5,805 nt of DNA, from positions 1 to 5,805 of the forward strand of contig JAFWRV010000224.1 of the NCBI GenBank assembly GCA_017519685.1. Direction: 5' to 3'. Numbering within the stretch: the stretch's first letter is position 1; each line of letters opens with the position of its first letter. The DNA is from Clostridia bacterium (GTDB lineage: Bacteria > Bacillota > Clostridia > Oscillospirales > Acutalibacteraceae). The translations under genes and the position numbers were made by a program. This document shows positions 1 to 3,919 of this stretch, in pieces. The notes beneath the pieces were generated by a model. The model ran no database searches. It saw only the letters and a program-made list of their open reading frames with translations, and was not told the origin of the DNA.

Positions 1-2
1 AA

Positions 3-227
3 TATGATATAGCGATTGAAGGGCAACAGAAATAGCAGATTTATTATCATCGTTCCATACAAGATATTTTTAACCTTTGTTTTAGAGCTGGATTTGTCAT
101 TGATGGATTTTATGAAGAATGTTTTAAAACCAACAAAGAAATTCCTATATTGCATTTGATGATGATGCCGAATTCTTTAAACTTTCATCTGAAGGTAAAA
201 TTCAGCCGGTCAAAAAATCAAATCTGA
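3..227 (+). pseudogene. C-terminal remnant of a probable class I SAM-dependent methyltransferase
   Basis: Reading frame 3 gives a peptide with a TAG stop at 33-35, then runs open to a TGA at 225-227. The part from about 36 to 149 contains YHRSIQDIFNLCF and RAGFVIDGFYEECF, then KTNKEIPI. This order (a His-Arg-Ser start of a helix, an FxxAGF turn, an acidic segment, then an E-I-P strand) resembles the extreme C-terminus of UbiE-like class I methyltransferases of Clostridia. After about 150 the frame reads LHLMMMPNS and similar, which no longer looks like the family, so the natural tail seems lost or replaced. The 5' part lies outside the window. The internal stop, the lost tail and the overlap with another broken frame indicate a decayed gene. 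The family call is from memory of C-terminal motifs only; the SAM-binding motif is not in view. Confidence 0.5.
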
Positions 228-334
228 ATGCAAATCAGGTTTTCGATTTGGAGCGTATCGGCTCTGAAGCAGGTGTTATTCACGTAAATATTAATTCCTC
301 TGACTTTTCCCCCGAACATTTTGCCGATACATAA
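128..334 (+). pseudogene. Unrecognised gene tail, 68 codons, no start codon
   Basis: Frame 2 is open from just after a TAA at 125-127 to a TAA at 332-334. The peptide includes YIAFDDDAEFFKLSSEGKI, QPVKKSNLNANQVFDLERIG and EAGVIHVNINSSDFSPEH. Its composition (acidic, hydrophilic, alternating strand-like segments) looks like real soluble protein rather than an out-of-frame shadow. There is no ATG or GTG near its left end and no ribosome site, so it looks like the 3' end of a gene whose front was lost or joined to the methyltransferase remnant around 128-150. I do not recognise the family. It overlaps the first codons of the next gene. It could instead be the continuation of the upstream gene after a frameshift; the sudden change of character near 150 in both frames would fit a single indel or a fusion of two remnants. 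Confidence 0.35.
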
Positions 335-1259
335 ATACATTCTGTTTTATACTGCAATATTTGGCATATTGCTTGTTATTACTCATATAGTTCTCAATCA
401 TTATGGAATGATATTCAGGCGTGTTCCCGTTTTTGTCTGTGCGGGATTGATATGCCTTGGAACAATAATCGGATTATTTCAACTTGTTCCGTTAATCAGG
501 AAAAAAGCTGAAAAAATAATTGCCTGTATTGTTCTTGTTCTGTTATCTCTTTGGGTCGCTTACTTTGGCGTTTTAAAGGTGTCATTTCCAACCTCCGGCT
601 ATACAGAACATATAGTTGAAAAAGATGGTGAAAAATATGTTGCCACTGTTTACGGGCATCTTCACACATATGTTCATTATCATGACTATATTAATTACGT
701 TGTCTGCGGAAAACAGGTTAGAATATCCGAAGATTACGGCAAAGGCAGTTTTGACCCTCTCACAGATGATAATAATCATCCTGTTTTGAGAAGGACTGCT
801 TACGATAAAGAGGGTAATGAAATCCAAAGTGAGAATTCGGTTGCAGATGAATCTTATGTTATACCATGCCAATATGTAAAAGCCTTTCTGCTCAAGCGTT
901 CCCCAAATGAAGAGTATCCGCAAGTTGTTTCTATCGGTAGTGCAGGAGAACTAAGCGAATACATTGAAAAAAACGAAGATGTATATGATTTAAGCGAATT
1001 CAAATCAGCCGCAGCCAAATACAATAATGATTATTTTAATAATAAGTCGCTGGTATTAATTCTTACAAGAGAAGGCAGCGGGTCAACATATTATCAAAGC
1101 GTTTCAATTAATCGAAAAGATAAAGAAGTTGCAATATTAAGAGCAACTCCCGTGCCTTTCACAGAAGATTTAGCATACTGGCACATTATTGCCGAAGTTG
1201 AGAAAGATGAACCGATATTAACAAACAGTGATGATTATAATATTTTGTTTACGGAATAA
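321..1259 (+). CDS. Three-helix membrane protein with C-terminal extracytoplasmic domain, function unknown
   Basis: The 312-residue product has three predicted membrane segments at about residues 7-26, 36-58 and 65-86, then a hydrophilic region of about 225 residues, presumably outside the cell. Residues 110-170 are rich in His and Tyr (YGHLHTYVHYHDYINYV), followed by a stretch ending YDKEGNEI. Residues 238-294 (YFNNKSLVLILTREGSGS, then YWHIIAEVEK) resemble a small beta-rich domain I have seen at the C-terminus of clostridial lipoproteins and that recalls PrcB-like domains; this is a weak resemblance. The chosen start is TTG at 321, but no Shine-Dalgarno sequence precedes it and it lies inside the preceding open fragment. 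The frame opens only at 288 and the first internal ATG is codon 30, inside or after the first helix. The gene may therefore be 5'-truncated, or poorly translated. No promoter is visible. No function can be assigned. Confidence 0.7.
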   Translation: MPIHKYILFYTAIFGILLVITHIVLNHYGMIFRRVPVFVCAGLICLGTIIGLFQLVPLIRKKAEKIIACIVLVLLSLWVAYFGVLKVSFPTSGYTEHIVEKDGEKYVATVYGHLHTYVHYHDYINYVVCGKQVRISEDYGKGSFDPLTDDNNHPVLRRTAYDKEGNEIQSENSVADESYVIPCQYVKAFLLKRSPNEEYPQVVSIGSAGELSEYIEKNEDVYDLSEFKSAAAKYNNDYFNNKSLVLILTREGSGSTYYQSVSINRKDKEVAILRATPVPFTEDLAYWHIIAEVEKDEPILTNSDDYNILFTE

Positions 1260-1264
1260 AAAGG

Positions 1265-1300
1265 GTGTATTTTCAATAAACGCACAGAGATAATATACAC
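1265..1300. repeat. Inverted repeat GTGTAT / ATACAC after the membrane-protein gene
   Basis: GTGTAT at 1265-1270 is mirrored by ATACAC at 1295-1300, 24 bases apart, six bases after the stop codon of the upstream gene. There is no T-run after it, so it is a poor intrinsic terminator. The same hexamer pair recurs at 1384-1413. The rest of 1301-1376 is AT-rich spacer in which I see nothing else. Confidence 0.35.
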
Positions 1301-1376
1301 ACTTTGCTGTTAATTCCAACCGGTTATTATTCATAAATATTGATATCGGGTAATAATTGATTTGCTTATTATGCAA

Positions 1377-1405
1377 TTGACAAGTGTATCGATTTCTGCT
1401 ACTAT
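1377..1405 (+). promoter_or_regulatory. Consensus sigma-A-type promoter, TTGACA-17-TACTAT
   Basis: A perfect -35 hexamer TTGACA (1377-1382) is followed after exactly 17 bases by TACTAT (1400-1405), one mismatch from TATAAT. Transcription would start near 1411-1413. No convincing protein gene follows; the next clear landmarks are a stem-loop at the predicted start, the tRNA-Cys half and an intrinsic terminator ending at 1594. It may be the promoter of a small RNA, or a relic of a promoter that served the tRNA gene or a mobile-element gene. Confidence 0.6.
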
Positions 1406-1413
1406 TAATACAC
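1384..1413. repeat. Inverted repeat GTGTAT / ATACAC spanning the promoter
   Basis: GTGTAT at 1384-1389 and ATACAC at 1408-1413 lie 18 bases apart and enclose the -10 box and the predicted transcription start. The position suits an operator for a repressor; recombinase binding is another option. The same hexamer pair occurs at 1265-1300. Confidence 0.4.
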
Positions 1414-1516
1414 GGTTTTTACCCCACGGAAATTACTACCCCAGGGCGCCCCAAAAACCGTATTAAAACACAGCTGAAACGCTTGTATATCAAGACTTTG
1501 AGGTACTCCTAGACTG

Positions 1517-1561
1517 CTGCAAAACCGCGATTCCCCAGTTCAAATCTGGGTGGTACCTCCA
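1517..1561 (+). pseudogene. 3' half of tRNA-Cys(GCA), from anticodon loop to CCA; candidate att site
   Basis: The 45 bases match canonical tRNA numbering without a gap: anticodon loop CTGCAAA (1517-1523, anticodon GCA), 3' anticodon strand ACCGC, five-base variable loop GATTC, T-arm CCCAG-TTCAAAT-CTGGG (1534-1550), 3' acceptor strand TGGTACC (1551-1557), discriminator T and encoded CCA (1559-1561). T at position 73 is a known identity base of tRNA-Cys. The 5' half is missing: the five bases before the loop (GACTG) do not pair with ACCGC, and no D-arm is present, although GGTAC at 1502-1506 could pair with part of the acceptor strand. A break exactly at the anticodon loop is typical of tRNA-targeting tyrosine integrases, which leave a displaced 3' half at one element end. 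A deletion-damaged tRNA gene is the alternative. Confidence 0.8.
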
Positions 1562-1562
1562 G

Positions 1563-1594
1563 AAAAAAGCCTTGTCTTCGGACAAGGCTTTTTT
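1563..1594 (+). terminator. Intrinsic terminator directly after the tRNA-Cys half
   Basis: A perfect stem-loop: AAAAAAGCCTTGTC (1563-1576), TTCG tetraloop (1577-1580), GACAAGGCTTTTTT (1581-1594). It follows the CCA by one base, as expected for the native terminator of a tRNA gene, and the A-run/T-run makes it workable in both directions. Its core and the bases after it recur at 1826-1863. Confidence 0.9.
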
Positions 1595-1606
1595 CAACTA
1601 AATCCG
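1569..1606 (+). repeat. 38-bp direct repeat, copy 1 (terminator core plus right flank)
   Basis: By eye, 1569-1606 is identical to 1826-1863, starting at GCCTTGTC of the terminator, through the T-run, and ending in CAACTAAATCCG. The copies are offset by 257 bases, and each is followed by a run of small palindromes spaced by GTGAAAT-like linkers. The terminator is thus part of a larger repeated unit. Confidence 0.85.
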
Positions 1607-1776
1607 TCCTTACGGACGGGTGAAATATGCCTTCGGCATGTGAAATACGCTTCGCGTGTGAAATCCGCCTGCGGCGGGTGAAGGACGGATTTGATTTCAT
1701 CGTGAGGCGAAGCCGAACGATTTCATCTGAAGACAAAGTCTGAAGATTTCACCGTGAGCGCAGCGAACGATTTCAC
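1600..1776. repeat. Palindrome cluster with GTGAAAT spacers, copy 1 (REP/MITE-like)
   Basis: Four small hairpins follow one another: CCGTCC-TTAC-GGACGG (1604-1619), ATGCC-TTC-GGCAT (1627-1639), ACGC-TTC-GCGT (1647-1657) and CCGCC-TGC-GGCGG (1665-1677). Linkers GTGAAAT start at 1620, 1640 and 1658, with a variant at 1678. AAATCCGTCC (1600-1609) can alternatively pair with GGACGGATTT (1683-1692), closing the other three hairpins into a cloverleaf-like fold. The right half (1693-1776) carries four reverse-complement spacers, ATTTCAT or ATTTCAC, around GGC-GAA-GCC (1706-1714) and AGAC-AAA-GTCT. The element could therefore also fold back as one long rod. Such clusters are, to my memory, frequent between genes of gut Clostridia. 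A 75-codon open frame on the minus strand across it is a shadow. Confidence 0.75.
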
Positions 1777-1825
1777 TTTTTATTAATCTTATTCATTTTC
1801 GGCAGTTATAATTCTTGCTGTTATT

Positions 1826-1851
1826 GCCTTGTCTTCGGACAAGGCTTTTTT
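1826..1851 (+). terminator. Second copy of the intrinsic terminator
   Basis: GCCTTGTC (1826-1833), TTCG (1834-1837), GACAAGGC (1838-1845) and six Ts (1846-1851). The 5' A-run of the first copy is absent (ATT precedes the stem), so it should act on the + strand only. No gene ends immediately upstream; it appears to have come along with the repeat. Confidence 0.75.
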
Positions 1852-1863
1852 CAACTAAATCCG
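1826..1863 (+). repeat. 38-bp direct repeat, copy 2
   Basis: Identical by eye to 1569-1606; the sequences diverge at the next base, where the first palindrome changes from CCGTCC to CCGCCC while keeping its ability to pair. Confidence 0.85.
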
Positions 1864-1946
1864 CCCTCTCGGGCGGGTAAAATATTGCTTCGCAATGTGA
1901 AATTGCCTTCGGCAGTGAAATCGCGCTTAGCGCGGTGAACCGATTT
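1856..1946. repeat. Palindrome cluster with GTGAAAT spacers, copy 2 (short form)
   Basis: The hairpins are CCGCCC-TCTC-GGGCGG (1861-1876), ATTGC-TTC-GCAAT, TGCC-TTC-GGCA and CGCGC-TTA-GCGCG (1922-1934), separated by GTAAAAT, GTGAAAT and GTGAAAT. AAATCG (1918-1923) can pair with CGATTT (1941-1946) to close the last one. Stem sequences differ from copy 1 but pairing is kept in all of them, which argues for selection on structure or for repeated exchange of modules. The reverse-complement half seen in copy 1 is missing. Confidence 0.7.
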
Positions 1947-1972
1947 TTTTATTTTAAGCGTTATCAGCATTC

Positions 1973-1995
1973 AATCAAGGAACCGTCCCCTGATT
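1973..1995. repeat. Short imperfect palindrome around AACCGTCCCC
   Basis: AATCA (1973-1977) can pair with TGATT (1991-1995), with GG and CC inside. The core, read on the minus strand as GGGGACGGTTCC, resembles a motif I recall from REP-like palindromes of Clostridia linked to IS200-like transposases. No transposase is present here. The link is from memory and weak. Confidence 0.3.
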
Positions 1996-2032
1996 AACTT
2001 AACAGAATATCAAAGAAACTCGTAATTACATC

Positions 2033-2061
2033 TTGACAAACATCTTGAAATGTGGTATTTA
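2033..2061 (+). promoter_or_regulatory. Promoter of the padR operon, TTGACA-17-TATTTA
   Basis: TTGACA (2033-2038), a 17-base spacer and TATTTA (2056-2061) give a near-consensus sigma-A promoter. Transcription would begin near 2067-2070, leaving an untranslated leader of about 40 bases before the ATG at 2108. An upstream TTG start for padR at 2033 would lie inside the -35 box and can be ruled out. Confidence 0.75.
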
Positions 2062-2067
2062 TATATC

Positions 2068-2096
2068 GAGTAACTATGTATTGAGTAACTATGTAT
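2068..2096. promoter_or_regulatory. Tandem 15-base repeat at the transcription start; candidate PadR operator
   Basis: GAGTAACTATGTAT occurs at 2068-2081 and again at 2083-2096, a period of 15 bases. It covers the predicted transcription start and ends at the ribosome site GGAGG (2097-2101). PadR-family repressors commonly control their own operon, and a protein bound here would block initiation. Specific binding is inferred from position alone. Confidence 0.5.
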
Positions 2097-2107
2097 GGAG
2101 GTGCTTT

Positions 2108-2449
2108 ATGAAAATCAGCAAAGAACTCGCCAAAGGAAGCACAGAACTTCTTGTGCTCAGCGTAATATCAAAAGAGGATATGTACGGTTATCAGATAATT
2201 AAAACTATTGAGAAAAAAAGCGAAGATGTCTTCAAAATGAAGGAAGGCACGCTTTATCCGATTTTGCACAGTCTTGAGTCTCGAGGCTATTTGTCATCAT
2301 ATATGGTTGATGTAAGCGGGCGCAGCCGCAAGTATTATAAGATTACCGACAAGGGACTTAAACAGTTTGCGGAGGAAAAAGCGGAATGGGCTTTGTATTC
2401 TGACTCCGTCTTAAAGGTTCTCGGAGGTGCTGAACTTGTCAAAGCGTGA
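2108..2449 (+). CDS. PadR-family transcriptional regulator
   Basis: The product is a 113-residue cytoplasmic DNA-binding protein, the usual length for a short PadR. The N-terminal winged helix is clear: LAKGSTELLVLSVISKEDMYGYQI (helix 1, then the MYGYQI signature), a recognition region VFKMKEGTLYPILHSLESRGYL, and the wing GRSRKYYKITDKG. A short C-terminal helix (AEEKAEWALYSDSVLKVL) would serve dimerisation. ATG at 2108 is chosen because GGAGG (2097-2101) lies six bases before it; the longer open frame from TTG 2033 runs through the promoter. The gene overlaps the next one, a HAAS-domain membrane protein, by 14 bases. This PadR-HAAS pairing is known across Firmicutes, and the HAAS partner is thought to pass envelope or membrane signals to PadR. 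Likely autoregulated through the tandem repeat at 2068-2096. The inducing signal is unknown. Confidence 0.92.
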   Translation: MKISKELAKGSTELLVLSVISKEDMYGYQIIKTIEKKSEDVFKMKEGTLYPILHSLESRGYLSSYMVDVSGRSRKYYKITDKGLKQFAEEKAEWALYSDSVLKVLGGAELVKA

Positions 2450-3815
2450 ATTTGAGGATATTGCCGATAATGTCTGCTCGGGTATTATATCCTCAAAACA
2501 GAGAGCCATTGCGCGAAATGAACTGCTCGATCATCTGGATTGTGAGCTGGAGGATGCTGTTTCGCGGGATATACCTGAAGATGAGGCGTTGAAAGAGGTA
2601 ATAAATAATTTCGGCAGCGTTTCAAGTGTAAAAGCCGAAATTGCTGAATCATATAAAGAAGATAACTATTTGGCAATAGTTAAAGGAATCTATTCTTTTG
2701 CGGGATATATATTAATTGCCGGAGCGCTATTCTTTTTTGAGATATTTTTATTGTTTATTTCTTTTAATCAGGATACTTACTTATTTCATTGTTGCATACT
2801 GTTTATAGTTTTAAGCGTTTTATCTTTCATTGCGGCAAAAAAGAAGATGATAAAACTTCCGTGGGCAATTATTCCCAATGCCTTGCTTCAGCTTATATGG
2901 GTATATGAAAAAGGACCGACTTTTATTATTGCAATTTCTGAACTTTTAACCGGAAATCTGAAAAATTTCCTGAACGATTTACATTATTATGAAATTCTTT
3001 CCGCTAATTTGTCACAGCTGTTAATGGCAGTGTTTATTGTTCTTTTTGTCGCAATTAACGTCGCAATCTCAATCTGCTCTTTCAGGTTAAAAGCTAAAAG
3101 AACAGTTAATAAAAAACCTTGTATAGTTTTAAAACACATATCGGCAATTGTTATGGCTTTTGTTTGTTTATCATCTGCTTTATGTTTCGGAACCGTATTC
3201 ATTATTGATAATAATTCAGGATTTGATTACACTAAACTGTATTATATTGTTCCGGCTGAGAGTAAAACAGAAATAGAAAAAGTATTAAGCTTTTATAAAA
3301 ATGAAGCAGAAAACGACGGGAAAGGTATTTTTCCGGGCGGAAATGATATATATCAGACAGAGGAGATAATGTATAAAGTCTGGTATCATCACGATTTGGA
3401 TTCTGCCGTTATAGATATACATGCTTACTGTAACGGAAAGGAAAAGACACCCAAAAATGAAGATTGGGACTGGATGATTGATAATGGATTTGATCCGTCG
3501 GATCCGGACTTTATACCGATGTATGATCTGACTTATGAAGACACGCCTGAGGTTTACGGAGACAAAACAATAATACAAAAATCTTCTTATGATGAGGTTC
3601 CTCGAGATATATTCTATAAAACTGCTTCAAGCAGAGTTGTAATTAAACCTGACAAGAAGCAAGGTTATTTAGTCATCATTCCTTTTACAAATGATACATT
3701 CAGAACGGATAAAGCTGAAGTGGTAGAATTGCCGCTTGAAAAGGATGTCAGGATATATGGAAATATGTACCTGAATAAATATGAAATTATATTAAAGAAA
3801 TCATCGGACGAATAA
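2436..3815 (+). CDS. HAAS-domain (DUF1700-like) membrane protein, PadR partner
   Basis: The 459-residue product starts with a helical HAAS/permease-prefix domain at about residues 1-75: SKREFEDIADNVCSGI, NELLDHLDCELEDAV, then ALKEVINNFGSVSSVKAEI. About five membrane segments follow (roughly 83-110, 117-135, a weaker one near 143-157, 193-216 and 235-257). The last 200 residues form a soluble domain, probably extracytoplasmic, rich in Asp and Tyr (DWDWMIDNGFDPSDPDFIPM) and ending in beta-like strands; I do not recognise it. TTG at 2436 is preferred over GTG at 2427 because GGAGG (2423-2427) overlaps the GTG and lies eight bases before the TTG. The start lies inside padR (14-base overlap), so translation is probably coupled. 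HAAS proteins are thought to act with PadR regulators in membrane signalling; the large outer domain suggests a sensor, which is inference. Confidence 0.85.
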   Translation: MSKREFEDIADNVCSGIISSKQRAIARNELLDHLDCELEDAVSRDIPEDEALKEVINNFGSVSSVKAEIAESYKEDNYLAIVKGIYSFAGYILIAGALFFFEIFLLFISFNQDTYLFHCCILFIVLSVLSFIAAKKKMIKLPWAIIPNALLQLIWVYEKGPTFIIAISELLTGNLKNFLNDLHYYEILSANLSQLLMAVFIVLFVAINVAISICSFRLKAKRTVNKKPCIVLKHISAIVMAFVCLSSALCFGTVFIIDNNSGFDYTKLYYIVPAESKTEIEKVLSFYKNEAENDGKGIFPGGNDIYQTEEIMYKVWYHHDLDSAVIDIHAYCNGKEKTPKNEDWDWMIDNGFDPSDPDFIPMYDLTYEDTPEVYGDKTIIQKSSYDEVPRDIFYKTASSRVVIKPDKKQGYLVIIPFTNDTFRTDKAEVVELPLEKDVRIYGNMYLNKYEIILKKSSDE

Positions 3816-3830
3816 CATAAAACTCCTATC

Positions 3831-3847
3831 ATAATAGCAGGCATTAT
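3831..3847. repeat. Weak hairpin between the HAAS gene and the protease gene
   Basis: ATAAT (3831-3835) and ATTAT (3843-3847) around a seven-base loop, 15 bases after the HAAS stop codon. The stem is AT-only with no T-run, so termination here would be inefficient and some read-through into the protease gene is possible. Confidence 0.25.
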
Positions 3848-3890
3848 CAATGTTAACAATTAATAAGTGCTCAAAGCCTAAATAAAGATT

Positions 3891-3902
3891 CTTTTCGAAA
3901 AG
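3891..3902. promoter_or_regulatory. Perfect 12-base palindrome CTTTTCGAAAAG before the protease gene
   Basis: The palindrome ends 17 bases before the protease ATG and just upstream of its ribosome site. TAAATA (3879-3884) lies upstream as a possible -10 box, but the best -35 candidate, TTAACA (3853-3858), is 20 bases away, too far for a good promoter. The palindrome could be an operator or may be chance in AT-rich sequence. Confidence 0.35.
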
Positions 3903-3919
3903 GGAACCAGGTGACTGAC

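Larger units (their letters stand above)
1412..1594 (+). ncRNA. Candidate small RNA of about 180 nt, promoter- and terminator-bounded
   Basis: The unit starts at the expected transcription start of the 1377-1405 promoter and ends in the intrinsic terminator at 1563-1594. The predicted 5' end forms a nine-pair stem, ACGGTTTTT (1412-1420) with AAAAACCGT (1453-1461), around a loop of about 32 bases that is strikingly rich in C/G blocks (ACCCCACGG, CCCCAGGGCGCCCC) compared with the AT-rich surroundings. The 3' part includes the tRNA-Cys half (1517-1561), whose T-arm would still fold. Short open frames cross the region, for example ATG 1371 (about 31 codons, through TRFLPHGNYYPRAPQKPY) and GTG 1384 (about 42 codons, ending at TAG 1508-1510). 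None has a ribosome site and none is recognisable. A real structured RNA is plausible, but an accidental transcript across an element end is equally possible. Confidence 0.35.

Noticed and set aside
582..923. 113-codon minus-strand open frame
   Set aside because: Antisense to the membrane-protein gene, no ribosome site, composition typical of a reverse-strand shadow.
1371..1463. Small open frames starting at ATG 1371 or GTG 1384
   Set aside because: They begin inside the promoter, have no ribosome site and cross the predicted stem-loop; they are noted under the candidate RNA but not called as genes.
1412..1594. Cysteine T-box riboswitch
   Set aside because: GGGTGGTACC resembles a T-box core, but it fits exactly as the T-stem and acceptor end of tRNA-Cys with U73 and CCA; a Cys T-box would need TGGA in the bulge, and no coding gene follows the terminator.
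1509..1736. 75-codon open frame on the minus strand
   Set aside because: It reads the tRNA half backwards (giving PPRFELGNRG, a familiar spurious tRNA translation) and then the palindrome cluster; it has no ribosome site and biased Arg/His repeats.
1600..1946. CRISPR array
   Set aside because: The recurring units are 7-base linkers between self-complementary hairpins about 20 bases apart, not long identical repeats with unrelated spacers; no cas gene is present.
2033..2107. 25-residue N-terminal extension of PadR from TTG 2033
   Set aside because: It would be encoded by the promoter and the operator repeats; the ATG at 2108 has a perfect ribosome site and begins the conserved domain.
3285..3578. 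Minus-strand open frames within the HAAS gene (also 2485-2676, 2987-3202, 3665-3859)
   Set aside because: They are antisense to a clear coding frame, lack ribosome sites and show no recognisable motifs.
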